Shown: positions 7,246 to 16,510, numbered from the stretch's first letter. The stretch: DNA of 46,376 bases from Myxococcaceae bacterium (GCA_016793095.1 JAEUJQ010000014.1:1-46376); one strand, 5' to 3'. Translations and numbers: made by a program. Notes: generated by a model not told the origin, from the letters alone.

Positions 7246-10200
7246 ATGCATCGCGCTCCGTGGCTCCTGCTCTTCTTCGCAGCCTGCCCTCCGCCCCCGC
7301 CAGTTCAGCCGACGGTGACTCAGGTGCAGACGGTGGACGTCGCTGGCCTCGTGGTGCTGGTGGGCGGACTGCCAGGCCCCACCAGCTTCGGCTTCCGCGT
7401 GTTCAACCCGCGCACCGGGAAGGCCTCGGCGGCCCGCGAGGTGGTGGCCGATGGCGCTGATGTCGTCGCCGCGGGGAGCCCAGACGGCCGCTCGATGGCG
7501 TGGATCGACGGCGCCCGACGACTCCACGTGGCCCGACTGGCGCTCGACGGCGAGGGCACGCCGGTGCTCACCGAGCTCGCTGCGCCGCGCGTCACCGACG
7601 CGACCCGGCTCGACTTCACGAGTCACCCGGATCGCCTCGTCACAGGTGGGGACTTCGTCGTCGTCCCCGACGCAGGCGTCACCTCGTGCGCCGGTGTGTC
7701 GGTGAGCCCCGACGGCGTGACGTGGGTGGGCCGCTGCAACGACCTCACGACCTTGATGAGGGACCGCGCGGTCGTGATGCCGCTCGCCAGCGGAGCGAGC
7801 TTCTCGGCTGACGGGCAGTTCCTCGTCGAGGGCGACCCGCTGCACGTCTTCGACCGCACCGTGCTCGCCGACCCGACGAGGGCCGATCCCCGAGGCGACG
7901 GCCCCTTCAGCATCCCCGACGGCGTGCCGCAGCGAGACGACGCCCTCGAGCTCAACCTCGTGGGCATCAACGGCAAGTACGTCGACGAGGAGCCCCTCAT
8001 CGAGGCGTTTCGTCGCAGCGTGAAGGAGTCCACCCGGGTGCCGGAGCCGGGGCGGCGCTGGCGGCTTCACGCCGTCTTCTCGTCGCGCGACGTCAACGCC
8101 TTCGAGCCGACGCCCTCGACGAGCCTCGACGGCCTGCCCGCGAGCGACGGCCGGGGGTGGCTGCCGCTCGGCACGCTCGCGGACGGCTCAGCCGACGTGT
8201 GGTCGATGATTGGCTGGAACATCTCGTTCGAAGACGGCGTTCGCCAGGTGGGCGCGTGGAGCCTGCTGCACGTCCGCGCGCGCGGTGACGGTTCGGTCCG
8301 TCGGCATGAGGGGAGGAAGCTCCTCGGGGCCTGTCGCGCGGCGCCCCCGCTCTCTGGCCGCTATGGCCGCGCGCCCAGGGGCCTCGTCCTGTTCCGCGAA
8401 GACACCTGGGGCTGCGAGGCGGCGGTGCGGCAGGGCGACAAGGACTCCAACGCGTTCGACACGTCATCCGTCGTGGGGTGGCGCGGGGAGCAGCGAGGCC
8501 AGGCCGTCGAGTGGGGCGACGTTGGCAGCCTGATGACGCCTGACGGGCGTGCCTTCGTGCGCAGCGGCACCGCCGATGGGGCGGGCAAGGGCCTGTGCTT
8601 CACGCGCGTCGAAGAGCGCTCGACGGCGTGCATCGACGACGCCTCGCTCGAGGGTTTCCAGCCCCGGCTCGTCATCGGCCACGCGGTCGCGCCGCCTCCT
8701 GGTGCCGCGGCCGTGGTGACGTGGCTCTCGCATCAAGGCGCGGTGGCGGGCGACGAGGTGCGCGTCTTTGGCGCGCGCTTCGGTTCGAGCGGCACGCTGC
8801 GCCTCGGAGGCCTGACGGTGCCGGCGAGCCACCTCGTGTCGTGGACCGACGACGTCATCGTCTTTCGCGTGCCGGACGACGCGCCTCGCTTCGCACGCGT
8901 GCTGGTGGACGCAGGGCAGGGCAGCGACACCGACGCACGGCCCTTCTTCTTCTCGCGGACGGAGCGCTGGGTGAGCCCGCTCGCCGACGTCAGGCCGAGC
9001 GTCGTCACGGTCTACCAGGGGTACACGCGCGTCCCCGATGCGAGGCCCGGCCAGCGCACCACGCTCGTCGCCGATGAGCGGCGCTTCGTCACCGAGCCCA
9101 CCACCGGGAACGTCAACGGTGAGTTCCTGCTGCGCTCCGAGCGGGCCTGCGCCCCACGCACGAGGCTGTGGCTTCGACAGGGCGCGTACGCGACCCACCT
9201 GCCCGTCAGTTGTCCGGGCACGCTCGACCCGTCCCTTCCGTGGACGCTGGTGCCGGGGCCTTCAGAGACGGCGGACACCACCCGTCAGCCGCGAACGCAC
9301 CACTTCTACGAGGAGGTCATCCTCACCGGCGCCGGCGCGACGGGGCGGCAAGACTGGCAGGCCCTCATGCGCGTCACGGCAGCGGGCGTCTGGGAGACGA
9401 CGCCCATCGTCGGACGCACCCCGCAGCGGGCCGATGCCGATCTCATCGCCATGCCGGCGCAGGGCTCCCTCGCGACGCTGCCCGACGGCTCGGTGCTGCG
9501 TCTGGGCCACCCCATCGAGGAGCCCGGCCTCATCTCGACGCAGGCGCTCGACCTCGTCGGCGGCAACTGGGTGCCGCGCAACCTCGCCACCGTCACCATT
9601 CCGCCGAACTTCACCTCCGTCGCTGCCTTGTCCGGGCGGGTCGTCATCGCTGGCGCGAACTTCCAGGACAACTTCCGACCCGTGCTGCGCACGTCGACGA
9701 ACGGCACGACGTTCCCGCTCGAGAACCTCGGGGCGTCGAACGCGGCCGGCAGCTTCGCGCCCATCTTCGCGGTGCCCTCGGGACGTCGCCGTGGCTTCAT
9801 CGGTGTCTTCCGCGAGGGGAACGTCGCGATGCCTCGCGCGACCGACGGCCCCCGAAGCCTCTACACGCTCGCGCTCGACGGGACGCTCACCGAGGCCGCG
9901 CTGCCGTTACCGCCGGGCATCGCGAACGACCCACAGCAGACCGACTGGGGCGTGCTGGGGCCGCGGCTGTTCGCCTGGAATCGGGAAGCCGGCACGCTGC
10001 ACGTCCTCGACACCGACGCCATGACGCCAGCCTGGGCCGCGCTGCCGTTCGGGGGCAGGCGGGTGACCTCCTTCGTCGTCGATGAGACCCGGCGGCGCGT
10101 GTACGTCGCAGCCCAGGGCTCGCTCTGGCGCTCGCAGGTGGACAGCCTCGTCTTCGAGGAGCGCGCGGTGACCCTGCCGACGTCGCTGGGCCCGATGACG

Positions 10201-10317
10201 TTCACCTGGTTCGCCGAGGACAAGGCCGGCTTCGCGCATGTGGGCGTGGCGGAGTGGTCGGGGGTGACGTCGACGCCTCCCGTGCGGGCGACGCTGGTCG
10301 GTCGCCCTGTGCCCTGA
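7246..10317 (+). CDS. Large lipoprotein with an IPT/TIG domain
   Basis: The 1023-residue protein starts with a lipoprotein signal (MHRAPWLLLFFAAC, lipid-bearing C14) followed by a proline-rich segment. An upstream in-frame GTG at 7162 is rejected because it would bury the signal sequence. The first 480 residues look like an irregular beta-propeller (repeated SPDGRSMAWIDG- and DGQFLVEGDP-type strands). About residues 483-560 form an IPT/TIG Ig-like domain (SHQGAVAGDEVRVFGARFG). The rest again consists of kelch- or propeller-like strands. No catalytic motif is recognised. It is probably a surface-exposed binding or structural protein. It stands alone between a divergent and a convergent neighbour. 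Confidence 0.75.
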   Translation: MHRAPWLLLFFAACPPPPPVQPTVTQVQTVDVAGLVVLVGGLPGPTSFGFRVFNPRTGKASAAREVVADGADVVAAGSPDGRSMAWIDGARRLHVARLALDGEGTPVLTELAAPRVTDATRLDFTSHPDRLVTGGDFVVVPDAGVTSCAGVSVSPDGVTWVGRCNDLTTLMRDRAVVMPLASGASFSADGQFLVEGDPLHVFDRTVLADPTRADPRGDGPFSIPDGVPQRDDALELNLVGINGKYVDEEPLIEAFRRSVKESTRVPEPGRRWRLHAVFSSRDVNAFEPTPSTSLDGLPASDGRGWLPLGTLADGSADVWSMIGWNISFEDGVRQVGAWSLLHVRARGDGSVRRHEGRKLLGACRAAPPLSGRYGRAPRGLVLFREDTWGCEAAVRQGDKDSNAFDTSSVVGWRGEQRGQAVEWGDVGSLMTPDGRAFVRSGTADGAGKGLCFTRVEERSTACIDDASLEGFQPRLVIGHAVAPPPGAAAVVTWLSHQGAVAGDEVRVFGARFGSSGTLRLGGLTVPASHLVSWTDDVIVFRVPDDAPRFARVLVDAGQGSDTDARPFFFSRTERWVSPLADVRPSVVTVYQGYTRVPDARPGQRTTLVADERRFVTEPTTGNVNGEFLLRSERACAPRTRLWLRQGAYATHLPVSCPGTLDPSLPWTLVPGPSETADTTRQPRTHHFYEEVILTGAGATGRQDWQALMRVTAAGVWETTPIVGRTPQRADADLIAMPAQGSLATLPDGSVLRLGHPIEEPGLISTQALDLVGGNWVPRNLATVTIPPNFTSVAALSGRVVIAGANFQDNFRPVLRTSTNGTTFPLENLGASNAAGSFAPIFAVPSGRRRGFIGVFREGNVAMPRATDGPRSLYTLALDGTLTEAALPLPPGIANDPQQTDWGVLGPRLFAWNREAGTLHVLDTDAMTPAWAALPFGGRRVTSFVVDETRRRVYVAAQGSLWRSQVDSLVFEERAVTLPTSLGPMTFTWFAEDKAGFAHVGVAEWSGVTSTPPVRATLVGRPVP

Positions 10318-10534
10318 TGTCTTCCATGCAGCGCCGAGCGCGTTCGTGTGCCGCACACCTCGAAGTCGGCAGGCCGGCGCCTCGAGAGCTGCTGTTGGCT
10401 CTTCTGGTTCTGGAACTCCGCCAGCCACCCTCGATTCGAGCTTCACGACTTCTGGGAGACGAAAGCGGAGAAGGGTCAACGACGCGAACCTGGTGGCGCA
10501 CCGGCTGGGCCCCGGCGCCACTTCGTATCCCTCG

Positions 10535-11809
10535 CTACGGGCAACCCTGGCGCATCAGCGCGAGCGCCTGGCGCATCACCGCGTCGCTCTGCCCGTGCCG
10601 CCAATACCAGAACGTCGTGCCCTGACTGCGCGCGGCGCAGAAGCGCGCGTGAAACTGCGTGGCCGTGAGCGGCGGGTTCGGGTTGTACTCGTTCACCAGG
10701 CAGGGCTTGCCCTGACACTGCGAAGGCGTCGCCGCCTGGTTCTGATGCAGCTCGACGAAGTCCACCGCCTGCATGGCCGCCGGGTCGTCGGCGTTGGTGC
10801 CGATGAGGTGCGGGGCGAGACCGAGGCGGCGCTCCTCGTCGCGCACCACGTCGCGCAGGCTCGTCGTCCACACGCTCGTGTACCCCTGGATGAGGCTCAC
10901 CTCGTTGCCGTCCTGGTACAGCACGTTGTCGAAGCCGCCCGTCTCCTGCACCACCTTGCGCACCCAGCGGTCGGCGACGGAGCCGGGCATGATGGGGCCG
11001 GTGCCGGCGCTCGCGCAGAGGTCGACGTCGCGCGTGTTCGAGGCGCGCTCCCACGCGGAGTAGCCGGGGATGTCGCCCCACCGGCAGTGCTTGATGGCCC
11101 AGCCGTCGATGACGTCCACCTCGACGTACTGGCCGCGCGCGCGGGCGAGCGTCAGGAGCTCGCGTACGCGGGCCCAGAAGCGCGGGTTGAACCGGTCGAC
11201 GTCGGCCTTCCCCGCGTCTTCGAGGTAGCCGCCGCCGAACGCCCGCAACTCGTCCTCGCCGTTCATCGACGTGGTGAGGAAGGGCCCGAGGCGCAGGTGC
11301 AGGAACGTCACGCCGTTCGCGGCCGTCAGCTCGAGCCACGCCTCGTCGAAGAGCGGCCACCCGTACCCGCCGCCGCAGCAGCTGATGGCGCCGCGGAGGT
11401 CGACCGGCCCGCCGTCCAGGTGCACGAGCGCCGCTCCGTGTGCCCGCAGCGCCATCGATGGGCCCCTGCCAGCGTCGAGGCCAGCATCGACACCCGCGTC
11501 GAAGGGCCTCCCTGCGTCGGGCGTCGCCGCGTCGGGTCCGCCACCGGCGTCGGCGGCCGGACTCCGGCAGTCGCTCACGTCGAAGCCGTCACAGGTCATC
11601 AGGCATCGCACCCGGCCCTGCTCGAGCGGGCCGCAGGTCGCGCCGCGAACGTCGTCGCCGTCGCACACCTCGGCGCCTTCGGCGCGCCCGTCACCGCAGC
11701 GCCCGCTCGACGTCGCCGCGTCTGTCACCGCGTTCCGAGGTGGGGGCGTGACCCCGCCGCCGCACGCCGCCACCAGGAAGCCCGTCATCACCACGCAGGT
11801 CCGTCGCAT
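10535..11809 (-). CDS. Clan GH-A-like glycoside hydrolase lipoprotein
   Basis: The 424-residue lipoprotein carries a lipobox (FLVAAC, C16) and then a Cys-rich myxobacterial repeat (CGDG...EVCD...C, about 38-81). A DAG-rich linker (about 86-115) follows, and then a TIM-barrel-like domain. In the barrel, QDGNEVS places a candidate acid/base Glu at 303 and LVNEYNP a candidate nucleophile at 374. The spacing and the preceding Asn-Glu are characteristic of clan A retaining glycosidases. The C-terminal FWYWRHG fits a barrel strand 8 aromatic platform. The overall fold is TIM barrel by inference, and family and substrate are unassigned. It is divergent from a beta-helix lipoprotein gene, suggesting co-regulated polysaccharide degradation outside the cell. 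Confidence 0.7.
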   Translation of the reverse strand: MRRTCVVMTGFLVAACGGGVTPPPRNAVTDAATSSGRCGDGRAEGAEVCDGDDVRGATCGPLEQGRVRCLMTCDGFDVSDCRSPAADAGGGPDAATPDAGRPFDAGVDAGLDAGRGPSMALRAHGAALVHLDGGPVDLRGAISCCGGGYGWPLFDEAWLELTAANGVTFLHLRLGPFLTTSMNGEDELRAFGGGYLEDAGKADVDRFNPRFWARVRELLTLARARGQYVEVDVIDGWAIKHCRWGDIPGYSAWERASNTRDVDLCASAGTGPIMPGSVADRWVRKVVQETGGFDNVLYQDGNEVSLIQGYTSVWTTSLRDVVRDEERRLGLAPHLIGTNADDPAAMQAVDFVELHQNQAATPSQCQGKPCLVNEYNPNPPLTATQFHARFCAARSQGTTFWYWRHGQSDAVMRQALALMRQGCP

Positions 11810-12020
11810 GCAGAGGCGTCATTCCACACGATGTGCCAGGGCCCGCGAGAGCCTCTCTTCGCGCACGTGGCCGCAGAGGTGTTGCACCGCCGACTACAGT
11901 GAGCCGACGCGTGGGCACTCCAGCGGCGTCAACCCCGCGAGCAGCAGCGACGAGACCCATGTCGATCTGCGCGTCTCGCCGGCGACGCGACGAGGTACGC
12001 GGCCTGCAGTGTGTCGAGGC

Positions 12021-13607
12021 ATGCGCCTCCTTCATGCCTCCGTCCTCGTCCTCCCGGTCACCTTCGCTTGTGGCCTCTCTTCCGCCGACCTTCGTGACTC
12101 TGCCGAGGAGGGCGCCACGCAGGGCTCGTTGTCCGCGCTCGATGCGGTGATCGTCGATTCCCGGTTCCCGGCCACGCTCGAGCCGGGCGAGCGCGCAGCC
12201 GTCTCCGTCACCGTCCGGAACACCGGCTCGACGACCTGGACGGCGGGAGCGGACTTCAAGCTCGGCGCCGTGGGTGACGAGGACCCGCTCTACCGCTCCG
12301 ACGTGCGCGTGTTCCTCTCCGAGGGCGTGCGGGTCGCGAAGGGCGCCACGGTGCGCTTCGAGTTCGAGCTCGACGCTCCAGCCGCGCCTGGCCGCTACGA
12401 CACCGACTGGCAGATGGTGCAGGAGCACGTGCGCTGGTTCGGCGCGGCGGTGAAGCGCACGGTGGAGGTGAAGTCTGGCGCTGGCCCCTCGCCCACGCCC
12501 CCGCCAACGCCGGGCGGAGAGGACCTCGTGGAGCTCTGCCGGGGAGTCACCGCCGATCGTTCCGGCCGCCAGCCCGCGACCGCTGCGCTCCAGGCGTGCG
12601 TCGACCGCACCCGGGCAGGCGGTACGCTCGAGCTGCCGCCCGGCACCTGGCGCATGAATGGCCAGCTCCAGCTCCGGCAGCCCATCACCGTGCGCACCGC
12701 TGGTGCACCGCCAGACGGCTCCTGCCTGGCCGGGGTCGCGTGCGCGCGGCTCCAGGCGGCCCCGGACCTCGAGGTCGAGAACGGCTTCGTCGTGCTGGCG
12801 GGCAGCGGCGTCGTGCTGGACCACCTCGTCATCGACGGCAACCGCGCGGCGCGGCTGGGCTCGACCTCGGCCCGGGTCTGCGCTGGTGGCCACAACCGCG
12901 CCGGCTTCAACGCCACCGCTCAGGAGTGCGTCGACTGCGGCTTTCTGCACTCGGCGTCCATCAACGCCCTGTGCGGCTCGGCGCTCGAGTGGCGCGGCGC
13001 GGGCGCGTCCATCATCGGCAGCACCTTCCGCGACAACGGGGACAACTCGCGGCACATGATGTGGGCCGACGGGCTGACCCTGTTGCAGAGCGACGGCGCG
13101 GTGGTGCGCAACAACGAGTTCATCGACAACTCCGACATCGGCTTCATCTCGGGCGGCGCGCGGTACGGGCACTTCGTGCACAACGTGGTGAAGCAGTCGC
13201 GGCAGCTCGCGTTCGGCGGGCTCATGCTCGACAACTTCAACGGCACCACCCACGGCGTCTTCACCGGCGCGGTGCTCGCAGAGAACTCCGTCGACTGCAC
13301 CAACCAGCAGTGCAACTACGGCATCGTCCTGGGGCCTCACGCCTGGTACCCGTCGGCCAACACGCGCGGCGGTGAGGTGCGCGGCAACGTCGTGCGCGGC
13401 GCGAAGCTCGGCATCGTCGCCTCGGGCGCGGGCACGCCAGACGCGCCGCTCGTGCTCTTCGGCAATGACGTGAGCGGCAGCCCGTCGAGCGCCCGCTTCA
13501 CCTGCGGGGTGCGGCAGAGCGCCAACCTCGTCATCAGCCCCGGCTCCGTCGTCGACACCCGCGGTGAGAGCGGCGCGGCGCGGTTCTCCGTCACCAACTG
13601 CCCGTGA
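12021..13607 (+). CDS. Lipoprotein with NBR1-like Ig domain and right-handed beta-helix
   Basis: The 528-residue protein begins with a lipoprotein signal (LVLPVTFAC, C17) and ATG at 12021 preceded by GAGG. Residues about 42-150 form an NBR1-like Ig domain (VTVRNTGSTTW, then DTDWQMV...WFG), a module also seen in bacterial cell-surface hydrolases. A Pro-rich linker (about 153-165) leads to a right-handed beta-helix from about 165 to the end. That region shows stacked short strands (TLELPPGTWRM, VLDHLVIDGN, ASIIGSTFRDNG, AVVRNNEFIDN) typical of pectate-lyase-like folds. Enzymatic identity is unknown. It lies 8 nt upstream of the next gene, which carries the same Ig module, so the two form an operon. 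Confidence 0.78.
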   Translation: MRLLHASVLVLPVTFACGLSSADLRDSAEEGATQGSLSALDAVIVDSRFPATLEPGERAAVSVTVRNTGSTTWTAGADFKLGAVGDEDPLYRSDVRVFLSEGVRVAKGATVRFEFELDAPAAPGRYDTDWQMVQEHVRWFGAAVKRTVEVKSGAGPSPTPPPTPGGEDLVELCRGVTADRSGRQPATAALQACVDRTRAGGTLELPPGTWRMNGQLQLRQPITVRTAGAPPDGSCLAGVACARLQAAPDLEVENGFVVLAGSGVVLDHLVIDGNRAARLGSTSARVCAGGHNRAGFNATAQECVDCGFLHSASINALCGSALEWRGAGASIIGSTFRDNGDNSRHMMWADGLTLLQSDGAVVRNNEFIDNSDIGFISGGARYGHFVHNVVKQSRQLAFGGLMLDNFNGTTHGVFTGAVLAENSVDCTNQQCNYGIVLGPHAWYPSANTRGGEVRGNVVRGAKLGIVASGAGTPDAPLVLFGNDVSGSPSSARFTCGVRQSANLVISPGSVVDTRGESGAARFSVTNCP

Positions 13608-13615
13608 GGACACCC

Positions 13616-14914
13616 ATGCGCACGACCCTCCTCTTCCTCCTCTTCGCCGCTTGTGGCGTCGGCACCGTGCAGCTCGATGAGTCCAGCATGCCGGCACCGC
13701 CGGCGGCCGCTGGAGGAGCCGGTGGCGCTGGCGGAGGCGCGGTGACGCCCGATGCGGGTGAGCCCGCCGCCTCGTGTCGGCTCGAGCTGTCGGCCGTCGG
13801 AGCCGTCGCCCTCTCGCTCATGCCAGGTCAGCAGGGGCAGGTGACGGTGCTGCTGCGAGACACCTGCACCGGCCCCGTGCGCGGGGTCTCCATCGGGTTC
13901 ACCTTCGCCGTGACGACGGACTCCCGCACCGACGTGATGGCGACCAGCACCGACAGGGCCGGGCTCGCGCGCGTGGTGGTGACCGCGGGCGGAACGGCGG
14001 GCGCCTTCGAGCTGCTCGCGCGCTTCGGTGCCCTCGAGCCGGTGCGCTTCCAGGTGGCCGTGACGGCGGCGCCGGTCGACCCGTGCCTCAACCACTGCTC
14101 GAACGGGGCGCAGGACTGTGGCGAGACCGGCCGCGACTGTGGCGGCTCGTGCGGGGCCTGTGCGCCGCCCATGACGATGACGGACGACGCGACCGTCACG
14201 GTGACCGCTCCCGCGTCGCTCGTGTGCATGGCCGCGGGCCAGGTGACGGTGCAGGTGCGGAACACCGGCACCACGACGTGGACGAGCGCGGCGGGCTATC
14301 GGCTCGGCTTCGTCGGCGGTGCGAGCGCGCCGCTGCTGCCGGCGGGGAGCGCGGCCCAGGTGGTGTTGCCGCAGAACGTGGCGCCCGGAGGCTCGGTGTC
14401 CCTCACCGTCACCATCGCCGCGCCAGCCGTGCCCGCCTCGTACGACGCCCGCTTCCAGATGCAGAAGGGCGGGGCGCCCTTCGGCGCCATCGGCTCGCGT
14501 GGCGTGTCGGTGACGCCCGGCTGCGCGGTGTCGGTGGGCTGCACCTTCCCGCAAGGTGTGCCCGACCCGGACTACACGGCGCACGCCACGACGAGCACCA
14601 CCGTCGGCACCACCGTGAACCAGGTGATGAGCCAGCTCTCGGGCTGCCCCATCGGCAGCGACTGCGTGCTCGCTCCGGCGTACCCGGATGCGCAGACCTG
14701 GTTCGCGGCCGTGACGGCTGCGCTCAGGGCTCGCGGGCTGTGTGCCGGTCAGCACGAGGTGGGGCACACCGACGAGATCGCCGTCAGCGCCACCGGCTGC
14801 ACAGGCCTCTGGTACGGCTACCACGCGTACAACTACGGCGGCGGGAAGGTGGTCTGGGCGCCAGGCGCGAACCGCGGCAGCTGGAGCATCGCACCACAGC
14901 ACTGCCCGCCCTGA
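13616..14914 (+). CDS. Lipoprotein with two Ig-like domains and an unassigned Cys-containing C-terminal domain
   Basis: The 432-residue lipoprotein has lipobox LLFAAC (C13); ATG at 13616 is preceded by GTGAGGA that overlaps the upstream stop. After a Gly/Ala-rich linker come an Ig-like domain (about 53-152), a Cys-rich stretch (C157, C161, C168, C175, C179, C182; EGF- or myxo-repeat-like) and a second domain (about 193-303) with VQVRNTGTTTWTSAAGYRLG. The second domain is NBR1-like, as in the upstream gene. The last 120 residues form a compact Cys-containing domain (GCTFPQG..PDY, CAGQHEVGHTDEIAV, YGYHAYNYGGGKVVWAPG) that I do not recognise. It is likely secreted and lipid-anchored together with its operon partner. 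The array of tandem repeats starts only 11 nt after the stop. Confidence 0.75.
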   Translation: MRTTLLFLLFAACGVGTVQLDESSMPAPPAAAGGAGGAGGGAVTPDAGEPAASCRLELSAVGAVALSLMPGQQGQVTVLLRDTCTGPVRGVSIGFTFAVTTDSRTDVMATSTDRAGLARVVVTAGGTAGAFELLARFGALEPVRFQVAVTAAPVDPCLNHCSNGAQDCGETGRDCGGSCGACAPPMTMTDDATVTVTAPASLVCMAAGQVTVQVRNTGTTTWTSAAGYRLGFVGGASAPLLPAGSAAQVVLPQNVAPGGSVSLTVTIAAPAVPASYDARFQMQKGGAPFGAIGSRGVSVTPGCAVSVGCTFPQGVPDPDYTAHATTSTTVGTTVNQVMSQLSGCPIGSDCVLAPAYPDAQTWFAAVTAALRARGLCAGQHEVGHTDEIAVSATGCTGLWYGYHAYNYGGGKVVWAPGANRGSWSIAPQHCPP

Positions 14915-14925
14915 AGTCCGGGCGC

Positions 14926-15210
14926 CGTGCCGCGACTTCATCGCGGCGGAGTGTGAACGGCGACGGGGAGCAGGGCGCGCGCTCGTGCCGTGACTTCATC
15001 GCGGCGGAGTGTGAACGGCGACCGGGACGGGGAGCAGGGCGCGCTCGTGCCGTGACTTCATCGCGGCGGAGTGTGAACGGCGACCCGGACGGGGAGCAGG
15101 GCGCGCGCTCGTGCCGTGACTTCATCGCGGCGGAGTGTGAACGGCGACGGGGAGCAGGGCGCGCGCTCGTGCCGTGACTTCATCGCGGTGGAGTGTGTAC
15201 CGGTGACGCG
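14926..15210 (+). repeat. Tandem array A, about 60-nt unit with a hairpin, about 4.7 copies
   Basis: Units begin at 14926, 14984, 15046, 15110 and 15168 (58, 62, 64, 58 nt, last one partial). Each contains CCGCGActtcaTCGCGG or CCGTGActtcaTCGCGG: a 6-bp stem with a 5-nt loop, retained through a G-T wobble in the later copies. It is followed by a constant GGAGTGTGAACGGCG segment. The array begins directly after the stop of the lipoprotein operon and is not part of a convincing gene in any frame. It could act as transcription-terminator-like or REP-like structure. Confidence 0.85.
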
Positions 15211-15240
15211 CCCCTCCGTCGTCAGCCGGCCCTCCAGCAG

Positions 15241-15861
15241 GCGCGAGTGCCGCCAGGAGCCTGCACCGACGCCGGCGTCTTCACCCAGCGCGACGCCTTC
15301 GGGTCGAACCCCCCCAGCTTCTGCAGCTCGCGGTCGCCGTGTCGGACGCGCAGCATCAGGCGCGAGGCGCGAGTGCCGCCATTCTTCCGCACCGACGCCG
15401 GCGTCTTCACCCAGCTCGACGTCTTCGGATCGACCCCCCAGCTTCTGCAGCTCGCGGTCGCCGTGTCGGACGCGGAGCATCAGGCGCGAGTGCCGCCAGG
15501 AGCCCGCACCGACGCCGGCGTCTTCACCCAGCTCGACGTCTTCGGGTCGAACCCCCCAGCTTCTGCAGCTCTCGCCGTGTCGCACGCGCGGCATCAGGCG
15601 CGAGTGCCGCCAGGAGCCTGCACCGACGCCGGCGTCTTCACCCAGCTCGACGCCTTCGGCCGAACCCCCCAGCTTCCTGTCGTGCGAGCCTGAGTGCAGC
15701 TCGCGGTCGCCGTGTCGCACGCGCGGCATCAGGCGCGAGGCGTGAGTGCCGCCAGGAGCCCGCACCGACGCCGGCGTCTTCACCCAGCTCGACGTCTTCG
15801 GGTCGAACCCCCCAGCTTCTGCAGCTCGCGGTCGCCGTGTCGGACGCGCAGCATCAGGCGC
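15241..15861. repeat. Tandem array B, about 114-142 nt unit, five copies
   Basis: Units begin at 15241, 15367, 15484, 15598 and 15740, and are unrelated to array A. Each holds the perfect 12-bp palindrome GACGCCGGCGTC (first copies at 15268-15279 and 15394-15405), a run of six or more C (GAACCCCCC) and a CAGCTTCTGCAGCTC block, partly deleted in unit 4. Frames are open on both strands but shift between units with the C-run length, so coding is unlikely. The two arrays fill almost all of the gene-free stretch 14915-15895. Confidence 0.85.
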
Positions 15862-15895
15862 GGTCACGCTGGAGGCCGGCCCGGCCAGGTGACCG

Positions 15896-16510
15896 TCAGA
15901 ACCGGGCCACTGGCACGCCCCGTCGCTCCGGCGCGTCGGGCGTGAGAGCGGTGATGAGGGGCACGGCGGCCCCGGCGGCGGCCGAGATGCCGAGCGCGAC
16001 ACCGCCGAAGGCGAGCGTCGCGGTGAGGGGGTTGGCGATCAGCGCGACGACGTACACCGCAGCGACCACGAGCAACGCCATGCCAGCCGCCGGAAGCAGG
16101 GCCTTCTTGAACGTCCGCAGGAACTCCGGCGCTCCGAGGGCGCTCACCACGGCCAGGCTCACCGTGAAGACCGCCGCGCCCACCGCGGCGAGCGCGACGC
16201 CGGTGAGGACCGAGACGGGGACGCCGATGAGCAGGCCCTCCGCGAGTCCCGAGGACGACCAGCGGACTCCTGACTGCGCGGCCCACGCCGCTTCGAGCGG
16301 CACCTTGACCAGGAGCCAGGCCGACCCGAGCGTCACCGCAGGCGCGAGCAGCCCGGCCCCCGTCATCCGCGCCACCGTCCCAGCAGGCTGTCGAACGAAG
16401 AGGGAAGGTCGCGACGACGCCACACCGTCGTCTGCGGCGGGCACCAGCCGGGCGCTGGGAACAGCTGACGGCGCGGCGCTCAGCGCGAGCGTGAGGGCAA
16501 CGAGGAGCAT
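15896..16510 (-). CDS. Small integral membrane protein
   Basis: The 204-residue protein has an N-terminal signal-like segment (LLVALTLALSAAPSA) followed by about four to five hydrophobic helices (ALAAVGAAVFTVSLAVVSAL, AAGMALLVVAAVYVVALIA, FGGVALGISAAAGAAVPLI). No motif is recognised. ATG at 16510 is preferred over the TTG at 16528, which would add six charged residues before the signal. It is divergently transcribed from the next gene, and its stop lies 34 nt from repeat array B. The function is unknown. Confidence 0.6.
   Translation of the reverse strand: MLLVALTLALSAAPSAVPSARLVPAADDGVASSRPSLFVRQPAGTVARMTGAGLLAPAVTLGSAWLLVKVPLEAAWAAQSGVRWSSSGLAEGLLIGVPVSVLTGVALAAVGAAVFTVSLAVVSALGAPEFLRTFKKALLPAAGMALLVVAAVYVVALIANPLTATLAFGGVALGISAAAGAAVPLITALTPDAPERRGVPVARF

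Noticed and set aside
10346-10358. Hairpin GTGTGccgCACAC after the IPT/TIG lipoprotein gene as terminator
   Set aside because: Only 5 bp with no T-rich tail, so it is not distinguishable from chance.
11824-11850. Sigma-54 promoter upstream of the GH-A-like gene (TGGCAC on the minus strand)
   Set aside because: The -24 GG fits, but the -12 position reads GTGGA instead of TTGCA and lacks the required GC.
14926-15861. CRISPR array
   Set aside because: The repeats are contiguous tandem copies with no unique spacers, and no cas gene is in the window.
15241-15861. tRNA-like T-arm (GGTTCGACC) on the minus strand within array B
   Set aside because: No pairing T stem, anticodon arm or acceptor stem surrounds it.
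15058-16002. Minus-strand open frame across both repeat arrays (and several plus-strand ones)
   Set aside because: The frame exists only because of repetitive GC-rich DNA; units change frame with C-run length, and the protein has no consistent composition or homologous motif.
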